Shown one piece after another: positions 49,759 to 58,370 of a stretch of DNA of 64,000 nt (its first letter is position 1; each line of letters begins with the position of its first letter). The position numbers and the translations under genes were made by a program. The notes beneath the pieces were generated by a model. It saw only the letters and a list, made by a program, of their open reading frames with translations, ran no database searches and was not told where the DNA came from. This DNA comes from Cytophagales bacterium (GTDB taxonomy: Bacteria; Bacteroidota; Bacteroidia; Cytophagales; Spirosomataceae). The stretch is taken from positions 186,001 through 250,000 of the forward strand of contig RDXN01000030.1 in the NCBI GenBank assembly GCA_004292855.1, given 5' to 3'.

Positions 49759-50355
49759 ATGCGTGTTATTCTCATCATCAGTTTCATTTACAGCACCCTG
49801 TTCACAGCCTATGCTCAACCCGAAACGCATCGGTACACCATTGAAATTGCCGGGGCCAAAGTAGGCACTATGACGGCTACCCGCCAACCAGAAGGTGAGT
49901 TGGTGAACTACACGGTTGTGAGCGATGTACTAGTGAATCTGTTGGTGTACAAGGTTAAAATTTACTATAAAACCAGCGTGCAATACCGGGGCAATAAGAT
50001 GCTCTCGGCGGTGGTCGAAGCCCGCACAAATCGCGGAAACTACGCTTCCAGCACGGTTTGGAACGGCCATCACTACGACATTAAAGCCACCCAGTACAAG
50101 TACAACCGCCAAACCGTTCAATCAACCAACATTGACTATTCTATTGCTAATCTGTACTTTAGCGAACCGGTTGGACGAAACCGGGTATTCGCAGAGTACT
50201 TTGGCGACTATTTTAACCTAACGAAAACCCCAAAGGGCACCTATGTGGCCCGGCTCGAAGACCGCGAGGACGAGTACATCTACGAAGGGGGACGCCTGAC
50301 GCGAATTATCAAGAAGAATGCGCTTAAGAATTTTGTAATACGGTTGCAGGAGTAG
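49759..50355 (+). CDS. DUF6134-type periplasmic protein
   Basis: A 198-residue protein; the ATG at 49759 gives a signal peptide (MRVILIISFIYSTLFTAYAQ), whereas the upstream extension overlaps the GH20 start region and is not protein-like. The mature part is beta-rich with THRYTIEIAGAKVGTMTATR, LVYKVKIYYKTSVQYRGNK and LARL/EYIYEGGRLT strands, as in DUF6134 proteins (from memory). Function unknown. A TTGGCATTCCGACCGCA sequence upstream has sigma-54 spacing but a poor -12 element. Confidence 0.7.
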   Translation: MRVILIISFIYSTLFTAYAQPETHRYTIEIAGAKVGTMTATRQPEGELVNYTVVSDVLVNLLVYKVKIYYKTSVQYRGNKMLSAVVEARTNRGNYASSTVWNGHHYDIKATQYKYNRQTVQSTNIDYSIANLYFSEPVGRNRVFAEYFGDYFNLTKTPKGTYVARLEDREDEYIYEGGRLTRIIKKNALKNFVIRLQE

Positions 50356-50476
50356 GCCGATAATTCAGCAAAGAGGCTGGATCAGGAACGTGAGAGCAGG
50401 TAGGAGGGGATCGGAATACGGACACTTGCAATCGCTGTGTGGTATCACCGTGACCCATAATGTAAACCAGCCTCCA

Positions 50477-51685
50477 ATGCTTAAAACTGTACTGTTAACC
50501 GTAACGTCTGGCCTTTTTTTGTCCATACCCGCCTTCGCTCAGAATACCGTCGAGGTGGCCTTTTGCGGAGAAAGCCTGCCCGAGCACATCCCTGCCGTTA
50601 AACAACGCTGGTTCCGTATTCTGAACCGGCAGGCAGCCCACCCCTCGCACCTTGCCACGCTGAAACGTCGGGCTTCGGTCGTGTTTCCGGTGATCGACCC
50701 CATTATTGCCCGCTACGGTATTCCCAGAGATTTTCGGTTCCTACCCCTGCTTGAGAGTGCGGCTATGAACAACGCCATATCGCGCAAAGGAGCCGCCGGA
50801 TTTTGGCAAATTATGCCCGAAACAGGTCGTTTGCTAGGGCTTCGCGTGAGCAAAGGATACGATGAACGTTACGACTTGCTCAAGGCTACCCATGCAGCCT
50901 GTCGCTACATCAAAGACCTGCACAAACAACTAGGCTCGTGGATGCTCGTAGCGGCTGCTTACAACGCAGGCCCCAGCTACATTCAAACGCTGCGCCGACG
51001 CTACCCCGATCAGCACCCGATGGCAATGCCGTACCGTGCGGCTGAAACGCAAGCGTATGTTTATCAGGCACTTGCCATAAAAGAATTACTTACTCGCCCT
51101 GCCGACTATCGCCACTATTTCAGTGATCGGACGGTAGCCGAATTAAGCAACGACCACATTGCGGTATCGTCGCAGGACCGCGACGCGATTTTGGCTTCGT
51201 ACCAGACCGAACGAGCCGAATCTATGGCTGCTGTCGTCGTCGATGATATGCACCCGGAGGAACGAGAGGCCATACAGGAAGAGGTAATGCTCATCACCGA
51301 CGTTGAACTGGAAGAAGAAGTTGTGGCAGGCGCACCAACTGCCCCCCTCGAAATTACCCCGGCCACTCCCCTCATCATGACGCGCCGGTTAGGTGCCGAT
51401 GCCTTGACCGAGGGGCAACTGGTCTTGTTTGAAGTAGTTCAACCAAGTGAGATAAACGGCGTGAAAGTATCAGTAGGCGATATGCTCTACGCCCACGTCG
51501 ATATGATTGAGCCAACGTCGGGCCGGGCGTTTCTGCACACCGAGCGGCTCGTAACCGCCCAAACGCAAGCCACTACCAACCTCCGATTGGTTGCCGTTGA
51601 AAAAACCAAGCAACCCGGTGTTAAAGTCCCCCCCAGCTACGAGATGGCCAGCAACGGTTGGCGGCTGACGTGGGAGCAACTTTGA
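50477..51685 (+). CDS. Lytic transglycosylase (SLT/MltD-like)
   Basis: A 402-residue protein; the start at 50477 gives a signal peptide (ends FAQNTVE). The transglycosylase domain (~80-240) has the catalytic Glu in PLLESAAMNNAISRKGAAGF, then WQIMPETGRLLGL and AAYNAGP. The C-terminal ~110 residues (after residue ~290) are a beta domain with GQLVLFEVVQPSEINGVKVS that I cannot name; no LysM motif is visible. It cleaves the MurNAc-GlcNAc bond of peptidoglycan with 1,6-anhydro product in the periplasm. Confidence 0.88.
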   Translation: MLKTVLLTVTSGLFLSIPAFAQNTVEVAFCGESLPEHIPAVKQRWFRILNRQAAHPSHLATLKRRASVVFPVIDPIIARYGIPRDFRFLPLLESAAMNNAISRKGAAGFWQIMPETGRLLGLRVSKGYDERYDLLKATHAACRYIKDLHKQLGSWMLVAAAYNAGPSYIQTLRRRYPDQHPMAMPYRAAETQAYVYQALAIKELLTRPADYRHYFSDRTVAELSNDHIAVSSQDRDAILASYQTERAESMAAVVVDDMHPEEREAIQEEVMLITDVELEEEVVAGAPTAPLEITPATPLIMTRRLGADALTEGQLVLFEVVQPSEINGVKVSVGDMLYAHVDMIEPTSGRAFLHTERLVTAQTQATTNLRLVAVEKTKQPGVKVPPSYEMASNGWRLTWEQL

Positions 51686-51753
51686 CTAATTGCTTTGGGT
51701 TAGGAGATTGTGAGAGAGTAGCGTATATTATACAAAAAGCTCCGACACCCACT

Positions 51754-52398
51754 ATGAGTACTGTTGTAGATGAATTATTGAAAGCTCCCAATCTCCGCGA
51801 ATTGATTACAGAGCTGGAAGAAGCCTGGGAAAACGAGCAACGTCGGCGGCATACGTTTTGGGCTGAAATAGATGAAAACGTAAAAGCTGAGTTCATTTTA
51901 GGTGAGATCGTCTATCACTCGCCTATTTATAGGCGGCACTGGATGGCTTCTACCAATATCACCACGGAGTTGTTGCCCTACGTAAGAGCGAACAAGTTGG
52001 GTCGAGTCGCTTACGAGAAGGTGATGATTCGCCTGACACGTAATGACTACTAACCCGATATTTGTTTCTGGAACAAAGAAACAGCCCGGAGTTTTGGTCG
52101 AAAGCAGTCAGCCTTCCCCCCGCCTGATTTTATCGTTGAAATATTATCGGATAGTACCCGCGACCGCGACTGGAACGCCAGCCCGGTAGGTATTAAGAAA
52201 GAAGACTACGCTCGGCACGGCGTACACGAATATTGGATTGTAGATGCTGATGCAGAAACGATTGAACAGTATTTGTTGGACGGTAGCACCTACACACTGG
52301 CGCAGAAGCTGAAAGACGGAGTTCTACAATCAGAGGCCATCCAGGGTTTTCAGATTTCGGTGCGGGCCGTGTTTGATTTCAGTGAGCTAGAAGAGTAA
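51754..52398 (+). pseudogene. Uma2-family endonuclease interrupted by one nonsense codon
   Basis: The frame reads from ATG 51754 to the family-typical RLTRNDY, hits TAA at 52051-52053 (codon 100), and continues in the same frame as PDICFWNKE.., FPPPDFIVEILSDSTRDR, DYARHGVHEYWIVDADAETI to a natural stop at 52396-52398. Family members normally have Glu at the TAA position (NDYEPD), so a single GAA-to-TAA change explains it; no frameshift is needed. Intact Uma2 proteins are PD-(D/E)XK-fold proteins of uncertain role, abundant in cyanobacteria and Bacteroidota. The second half has no obvious independent start. It ends 2 bp from the convergent nuoM stop. Confidence 0.85.
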
Positions 52399-52400
52399 GA

Positions 52401-54092
52401 CTAACCAACCAGAAACCGCTTGAGCCACTCGCCCACAGAGGCACTTGTGAGGTTGAACACAAGGTTGGGGAACAAGCCCATCACCAGAGCCAACACCCCC
52501 AGCGAAATAAGCATACCCCGTTCGCGAGGGGTCAAATCGCGTAGGGGCGCACCCATGTGTGCGCCCGAATCCCCCACATGTGCGCCCACACGAGTCCAAT
52601 ATTGCCCAAAAAACATCCGTTGCAAGGTCCACAGAAAATAGCCCGCTGCCAGGGCGATGCCCAGCGTAGCCAAGGCCGTTTGCCAGCCCGGTAACCACTC
52701 CGACTGCATGCTGCCCATGAGCGTGAACAACTCCCCCACAAAGCCTGAGAATCCTGGTAAACCCAGCGACCCAAAAAAGGCCACCGCCGTGAGGGTGGCG
52801 TATTGCGGCATGGCGTGGTTCAGACCCCGATATGAGTCGATGCGCCGGTCGTGGGTGCGGTCGTAGATGACCCCGGCAATAAGGAACAACATAGCCGACA
52901 GAACGCCGTGGCTCACCATCTGATAAATGGCCCCGTTGACGCCCTCGGGCGTGAGCGAAGCAATGCCCAACAAGACAAACCCCATGTGCGACACCGACGA
53001 ATAGGCAATCATTTTCTTGACGTCGTTTTGCGCCAACGCACATAGTCCACCGTAGACGATGGACAGCACACCCAAGCCGCCCAGAACGCGGGCGTACTCG
53101 GCACCACCGTCGGGGAAAAAGCCCCAGGCGATGCGCAGGAAGCCATAACCGCCAATTTTGAGCAACACACCCGCCAGCACGACCGATACGGGCGTGGGGG
53201 CCTCCACGTGTGCGTCGGGGAGCCACGTATGCAGGGGCACGATGGGCAATTTGATGGCAAAGCCCAGAAAAACAGCCCAAAATGCCAACATCCGGCTCGG
53301 AATCCCCAGTGGGAAGGTTTCACCGGCCACACTTAAAAATGAACCGGGCAGGTAGTTGCCGCCATCGCTCAGGTAGCGAAAATCGAAGGTGTGGACGATA
53401 CGCGAAGGGTCGATTTGGCCGTTGGCCAGTTGCGCCTGAATAAGCCGGATTATGTTTGTGTCAGCCTGTTCGGGGCCGTTGATAATACCGGTGGCAAGAG
53501 CCGTACTGATTGGGTCCATGACCGACATCGACAGGCCAATCATCACCAGCAATATCAGCACCGAACCCAGCAGGGTATAGAGGAAAAACTTGATGCTCGC
53601 ATACTCCCGCCGTGGCCCCCCCCACAGCCCGATGAGGAAATACATGGGCAACAGCATGAACTCAAAGAACAGGAAGAACAGAAAAAAGTCGAGGGCCAGA
53701 AAGCAGCCTAAAATGGTACCTGTGAGTAAGAGGTATAGCGAAAAATAAGCTCGTTGCCGTTCCTGAATGTTCCACGACGAGATGACGCCGATCAACATAA
53801 CAACCACCGATAGCAGCACAAGCGGGAAACTCATGCCGTCGATACCCACCAGATAATCGATTGAAACCGACCCCAAACTGCCCAGCGAAAGGGTGATCCA
53901 ATCGAGTTGCTGCCCGATTTGGTAATCGGCCTGGCTCTGATCGAACGCCGTGTAGACCAGCCCGCAAATGAGCAGATTAATGGCCGTAACGCCCAGCGCG
54001 ATCCAGCGGAATTGCTCCCGTTGCGAGTTGGGTAAGAGGGCCACAATCAACGACCCAAACAACGGTAATGCAATCAGTAATGAAAGAAGCAT
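52401..54092 (-). CDS. nuoM: NADH-quinone oxidoreductase subunit M
   Basis: A 563-residue membrane protein with ~14 helices. Conserved elements of the proton-translocating antiporter-like subunits are seen: FFEFMLLPMYFLIGLWGG (the Glu of the channel), HTWLPDAHVEAPTPVSVVLA and KIGGYGFLRI (the central Lys). It forms a proton half-channel set in the membrane arm of complex I. Translationally close to nuoL (1 bp gap). No nuoN follows: the next feature is the convergent Uma2 pseudogene. Confidence 0.96.
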   Translation of the reverse strand: MLLSLLIALPLFGSLIVALLPNSQREQFRWIALGVTAINLLICGLVYTAFDQSQADYQIGQQLDWITLSLGSLGSVSIDYLVGIDGMSFPLVLLSVVVMLIGVISSWNIQERQRAYFSLYLLLTGTILGCFLALDFFLFFLFFEFMLLPMYFLIGLWGGPRREYASIKFFLYTLLGSVLILLVMIGLSMSVMDPISTALATGIINGPEQADTNIIRLIQAQLANGQIDPSRIVHTFDFRYLSDGGNYLPGSFLSVAGETFPLGIPSRMLAFWAVFLGFAIKLPIVPLHTWLPDAHVEAPTPVSVVLAGVLLKIGGYGFLRIAWGFFPDGGAEYARVLGGLGVLSIVYGGLCALAQNDVKKMIAYSSVSHMGFVLLGIASLTPEGVNGAIYQMVSHGVLSAMLFLIAGVIYDRTHDRRIDSYRGLNHAMPQYATLTAVAFFGSLGLPGFSGFVGELFTLMGSMQSEWLPGWQTALATLGIALAAGYFLWTLQRMFFGQYWTRVGAHVGDSGAHMGAPLRDLTPRERGMLISLGVLALVMGLFPNLVFNLTSASVGEWLKRFLVG

Positions 54093-54093
54093 A

Positions 54094-56055
54094 TCAACTT
54101 ATCAACCAGATAATCAACAATAAACCGACAACGGCGGCAGTAATATACGACTGAATGCGGCCACCCTGTACCGAGCGCGTGACCCGCCCCACTTGCCGGG
54201 CTAACCAGGCCCCGCCGTTCACCAGCCCATCGACCCCGAACCGGTCGAGCGCGTTGGTTATGTGAGCCAGCACAACCATGCCCACGCCAGCACCATTCAC
54301 GGCCCCGTCGACCACGCGCGCATCGGTCCGGTACGTTCCGGTGGCCAACCGGCGAATGGGTAGAACAATGAATTTGTTGATGAAATCGTCGAGGAACCCG
54401 TAACGGAGTGACGCCCGAACGATCCAGCGGTTGGGGGAGGGGCGGTCGGAATGCTGCATCACCGACGGGTCGGCGTGGAGCCGGAAACCCAGCCAACCGC
54501 CCAGGGCAACCAGCGCAATCGACGCGGGAGCCAGCCAAACCGGAGCCGTGTGTCCTTTGTTCGGTGCCGTTGTTCCGCCCATCAAACTGGTTTCTGAAAA
54601 CCACGATTCGACCCAGCTACCATGCGCCGAAAGCGGGTTGAGCGAAAACCAAACCCACCCAGACAGTACTGCCAGCAGTAGCACCGGAGCGGTTAAGAGC
54701 CTGGAGCTTGCGGGAGGGGCCTTCTGTCGATCCGGCATGGAACCTTGGGCGTGTGAGGAGGCATCACCGAAAAAAACCATCCGAACCTGCCGGGCCATAT
54801 ACAGAGCCGTTAAGCCCGACGACGCCAGCAATACCAGCGGAATGCCATACGCCAACCCGCTCGATTGCGCGTCGGCCCAGGCAAAGGCCCCAGCCAGAAT
54901 GCTTTCCTTCGACAGGAAGCCCGATAAGAACGGAACCCCCGCCAGCGAAGCCGCACAAACCAAGTAGGCCCAGAACGTAGTAGGCATTGTTCGGCGCAGA
55001 TTGCCCATTTGGCGCATGTCCTGTGTGTGCAGGGTGTGAATTACGGCCCCGGCTCCCAGAAAAAGCCCTGCTTTGAAAAAAGCATGGGTAAGCAGGTGAA
55101 ACAGCCCGCCGGTAAGGTTGTCGGTGCCCATAGCGGCCACCATCAACCCTAATTGGCTAACAGTTGAGAAGGCTAGAACTTTCTTAATATCAGTTTGGTA
55201 CAGGGCCGAAAAACCACCCCACAGGGCCGTGAGCGTGCCAACAAAGGCCACGACCACAAGCGCGTCGGGGGAGAGCAGGGGATGAATCCGGGCGAGCAAA
55301 AAGATGCCCGCAGCTACCATTGTGGCCGCATGGAGCAGGGCCGACACGGGTGTGGGGCCTTCCATCGCGTCGGGCAGCCAGCCGATGAGTGGGAACTGTG
55401 CTGATTTACCCATGCAGCCCATAAACAGGAGTAAACCAACGCCTGTGGGGGCCACGGCGGTCAACTGACTGAACTCGGCGGTGCCGAACAGATTATAGAT
55501 TAAGAGAATACCAAGCAGAAAGCCTACATCGCCCACGCGGTTGTATAGAAACGCTTTTTGGGCTGCACGGGCCGCTTCGGGCTTTTCGTACCAGAATCCA
55601 ATAAGCAGGTACGATGCCAGGCCGACCAGTTCCCAGAAGGCATACAGCACGATGAGGTTGCTGGCCAAGAGAATACCCGCCTTGGCCCCCACAAACAGTT
55701 GTAAGTAGCCATAATAGCGTGGTCGGTCGGCTTTTTCGTCGAGGTAGGCAAGCGAATAAATCTGCACCAGCAAGGCTACAAAATGGGCCAGCACCAAAAT
55801 CACCCCCGAGGCTCGGTCGATGCGGAACCCGACCAGAATGCTACCCCCTGATGTACGTAGCCATTCGCCCAAAATTGGAACAGAGGGCTGATCGGTAATG
55901 CTCAACAAGACCACTGAAAACAGTAGCCCGAGACTCGTCAGCCCAATGGCCAACGGCCCCGCCCACCGCTCCGAACTGGCCCGAACGGCCAGAAAACCGG
56001 CGAACGGAACGAGCAGAAGAAGCGAAATGAGAACCGTTTCGAGGGGGGTGTCCAT
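54094..56055 (-). CDS. nuoL: NADH-quinone oxidoreductase subunit L
   Basis: A 653-residue protein starting MDTPLETVLISLLLLVPFAG; the upstream frame extension overlaps the flavin reductase gene and is rejected. It has YAFWELVGLASYLLIGFWYE, FPLIGWLPDAMEGPTPVSAL and the long C-terminal amphipathic helix region ending GRIQSYITAAVVGLLLIIW, as in full-length NuoL. It is the distal proton-pumping subunit of complex I. Single two-gene unit nuoL-nuoM; the other nuo genes are not in this window. Confidence 0.96.
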   Translation of the reverse strand: MDTPLETVLISLLLLVPFAGFLAVRASSERWAGPLAIGLTSLGLLFSVVLLSITDQPSVPILGEWLRTSGGSILVGFRIDRASGVILVLAHFVALLVQIYSLAYLDEKADRPRYYGYLQLFVGAKAGILLASNLIVLYAFWELVGLASYLLIGFWYEKPEAARAAQKAFLYNRVGDVGFLLGILLIYNLFGTAEFSQLTAVAPTGVGLLLFMGCMGKSAQFPLIGWLPDAMEGPTPVSALLHAATMVAAGIFLLARIHPLLSPDALVVVAFVGTLTALWGGFSALYQTDIKKVLAFSTVSQLGLMVAAMGTDNLTGGLFHLLTHAFFKAGLFLGAGAVIHTLHTQDMRQMGNLRRTMPTTFWAYLVCAASLAGVPFLSGFLSKESILAGAFAWADAQSSGLAYGIPLVLLASSGLTALYMARQVRMVFFGDASSHAQGSMPDRQKAPPASSRLLTAPVLLLAVLSGWVWFSLNPLSAHGSWVESWFSETSLMGGTTAPNKGHTAPVWLAPASIALVALGGWLGFRLHADPSVMQHSDRPSPNRWIVRASLRYGFLDDFINKFIVLPIRRLATGTYRTDARVVDGAVNGAGVGMVVLAHITNALDRFGVDGLVNGGAWLARQVGRVTRSVQGGRIQSYITAAVVGLLLIIWLIS

Positions 56056-56075
56056 GCAAGGCAGTAATTTAGGGG

Positions 56076-56083
56076 CAAATATA
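56076..56083 (-). promoter_or_regulatory. -7 box upstream of nuoL
   Basis: The minus-strand sequence TATATTTG matches TAnnTTTG and lies 20 bp upstream of the nuoL start. A TTG lies 22 nt further upstream, one beyond the best spacing. Confidence 0.45.
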
Positions 56084-56100
56084 CGAGCAACTATACGCCC

Positions 56101-56592
56101 ATGCCCAAACGACTGCTGAAATACAAAAACTACGATGTTCACGCTATCACGACCATCGTGCCCGGAACGCCGGACCACGATGCTCGCCGGAACGTCAACA
56201 TTGCCACCTGGGTAATGCAAACGAGCATGGGGGGCACGCACCTCGTAGTAGCCCTCTACCAACCCGATTACACCATTGAACTCGTCCGCGAGAGCGGCAT
56301 CCTGAATGTAAATCTGCTGGCTCAGGATCAAACAGGGCTGATTCGCAAGCTAGGTCGGCAACCGGGCCGAGTGGTTGATAAGTTCAAGAACCTACCCCAC
56401 GCACTCGACGCACGTGGATGCCCGTACCTGACCGAGGCTATCGGCTACGCGCAATGCCGCGTAATCAGCCAAACGCCCGCTGGCGACCACGATCTGTTTG
56501 TCTGCGAGGTGGAAAGGCAGGTTGTGCTTAACCCTGACAAGCTCGTGATGACGAATGATTTCTTGAAGGAGAAGAAGTTAGTGAGAGGCTAA
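56101..56592 (+). CDS. Flavin reductase-like domain protein
   Basis: A 163-residue protein with the FMN-binding split-barrel of the flavin-reductase-like family: NVNIATWVMQTSMGGTHLVV near residue 40 (FMN phosphate region), YTIELVRESGILNVNLLAQD, and GYAQCRVIS with LFVCEVERQVV. It could supply reduced FMN to a monooxygenase or be a standalone FMN protein; no partner is adjacent. Divergent from nuoL with a 45-bp gap. Confidence 0.82.
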   Translation: MPKRLLKYKNYDVHAITTIVPGTPDHDARRNVNIATWVMQTSMGGTHLVVALYQPDYTIELVRESGILNVNLLAQDQTGLIRKLGRQPGRVVDKFKNLPHALDARGCPYLTEAIGYAQCRVISQTPAGDHDLFVCEVERQVVLNPDKLVMTNDFLKEKKLVRG

Positions 56593-56594
56593 AG

Positions 56595-58271
56595 TTATCG
56601 GTCGTAGTTGGTTGTTTGTGGGGTCCAGTTTGTCCAGCCGAGTGTCCAGTCGGTCGAGCCGAACGCACCCCGGTAGGTGGTCGGTGTGAAAAATGGATCG
56701 GTCAACTTGCCATCTGCTATGCCCCCCTGAAGCAGTGGGGACCCTGTTTGAAGCAGAAAAGCCGGACTGGTTAAATTGAACGTGGCCGGACTGAGCAAAA
56801 GCGTAGAAAGACCAGACAACGGCACCAGTTGATTTTGCCGATTGGAAGACAGAAAATAGGTCTGAACCTGCTCATTTGTGAGGGAGGTACCCCCCCGAAC
56901 AGCGGTGGTTGTGGATGTTCCAACATTGGCCAGAACTGTGCCCTGAATCTCCAGTGAACCGTTCATTGCATTTTGCCAGGTGCTGGCTCCCTCCAGACGA
57001 AGACCTTCTGGCCAACCCACAAACAGGGAGTTGATAACACTGCTCGCGCTGTTTCGGCGAATATGTAATGCCGCCTGGAACGGACCACTGCCTTTGGGGG
57101 CATTCTGCAAATAACCGGGTGGAGTTGATGCAAAGGCAAAGCTGCTAACATTCGCAAAAATGGATCGCGTAAGTGGCAGCCCTTTGTTGGGTTCAGGCGT
57201 GCCAATTTCGCCGGGGTCGAAATTGTCAGATTCAATGCAGTTTGAGCCGGAGTTATCGGCCACTTCCGGGTCGCGCAGGGCAAGCGCAAATTGCACCTTG
57301 CCGGTGTAGCCCCAATCCAGATCAAAGTCATCATCGAATGTGCGGAATGATACTAAATGTCGGGCATTGACCGTACCGCCAAACCATTCAACTGAGTCAT
57401 CGCCACTGTACGAAACCTGTACGTAGTTGAGCACAGTACCGGAGCCAACGCCATAAAGGCTCAGTGCGTTAAACTCGGAACAACAAAGACCCGCACCACC
57501 TGCAAATTCAATGCGAACATATTGCAGCGAGCCGGAATTGTCGGAGGGTTCGTTAAAAGCCCCAAATGTTCCCCGGATTCCAAACCCGAACTGCATTGTG
57601 GCTGGTCGGTTGTGCGGAGCTTTGCCAATCAGGACTATGCCCCCCCAATCGCCGTAGTTTCGTTGCCCGGCCGGTTTCGAGGATGTAAAAACAATAGGCC
57701 GTTGAGCCGTCCCATTCGCAATGAGTTTAGCTCCCGGCTCAACAATAAGCACAGCCGCCCGATTCTGTCCTAATGGGTCCTGAGAGAGGGTGCCGCCTTT
57801 AATCACGGTTCCTGGCTCAATAGTCAACGTTGCCCCGTTGGTGACATAAACAAACCCGCGAAGCAGATAGATGTTGCTGCTGGTGAACGTGGTGTTGGCT
57901 CGAATCTCTCCTGAAACGTCTAATGTATTGAGTAGTATGTGGGGCAGATTGTACGCATTAGATGTTGCGCCCTTCACCGAAACGGTAAGCGAAAGCCCCG
58001 CTTCGGCTGGGATAATAATGGTTAGCTGAGTGGGTGTTGCAGCTATCACAACAGCCTGTTTATCACCAAATCGGACGAGGTTATCCGCCGGATTTGTGCT
58101 GAAGTTGCTCCCCGTAATCACCAGACTTGCCCCAACTGGGGCTGAAACAGGCGAAACGCTCAGAATGGTTGGAGGAGCCGGAAGGTCCTGTGGTTTGCAG
58201 TGGGTGAGCCACAGAAGCAGGACAAGCCCAGCGACAACAAAACAGGATATCCGTGCGAATAAGCGGAGCAT
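56595..58271 (-). CDS. IPT/TIG-domain lipoprotein with beta-helix-like body
   Basis: A 558-residue lipoprotein (signal MLRLFARISCFVVAGLVLLL, lipobox LTHC near residue 26). An IPT/TIG immunoglobulin-like domain spans ~35-115 (PTILSVSPVSAPVGASLVIT). The rest (~120-558) is rich in beta strands and repeated Asn/Gly turns with a TLTIEPGTVIKGG motif, as seen in proteins predicted to form a right-handed beta-helix, including GDWGGIVLIGKA and DSVEWFGGTVNARHLVSF. Such proteins are surface-exposed in Bacteroidota. The ligand is unknown. Two bases separate its stop from the convergent flavin reductase stop. Confidence 0.75.
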   Translation of the reverse strand: MLRLFARISCFVVAGLVLLLWLTHCKPQDLPAPPTILSVSPVSAPVGASLVITGSNFSTNPADNLVRFGDKQAVVIAATPTQLTIIIPAEAGLSLTVSVKGATSNAYNLPHILLNTLDVSGEIRANTTFTSSNIYLLRGFVYVTNGATLTIEPGTVIKGGTLSQDPLGQNRAAVLIVEPGAKLIANGTAQRPIVFTSSKPAGQRNYGDWGGIVLIGKAPHNRPATMQFGFGIRGTFGAFNEPSDNSGSLQYVRIEFAGGAGLCCSEFNALSLYGVGSGTVLNYVQVSYSGDDSVEWFGGTVNARHLVSFRTFDDDFDLDWGYTGKVQFALALRDPEVADNSGSNCIESDNFDPGEIGTPEPNKGLPLTRSIFANVSSFAFASTPPGYLQNAPKGSGPFQAALHIRRNSASSVINSLFVGWPEGLRLEGASTWQNAMNGSLEIQGTVLANVGTSTTTAVRGGTSLTNEQVQTYFLSSNRQNQLVPLSGLSTLLLSPATFNLTSPAFLLQTGSPLLQGGIADGKLTDPFFTPTTYRGAFGSTDWTLGWTNWTPQTTNYDR

Positions 58272-58370
58272 AATTGGTGCGTCGAAACGGTTGATAGGCT
58301 AAGGTACATCTGCCGAAGACCGTTGGGAACCAATGTGTGTGAAGAATTTGTGAAGATTGTGTTGGTTTAT

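Noticed and set aside
52054-52130. Frameshift in the Uma2 gene at the C-run near 52116-52121
   Set aside because: Codon-by-codon reading shows one continuous frame on both sides; only the TAA at 52051 breaks it.
52401-56055. nuoL/nuoM as Mrp antiporter or DAB-type carbon-uptake subunits
   Set aside because: Both are full-length NuoL/NuoM types, including the long C-terminal helix of NuoL, and no mrp or DUF2309 genes are adjacent.
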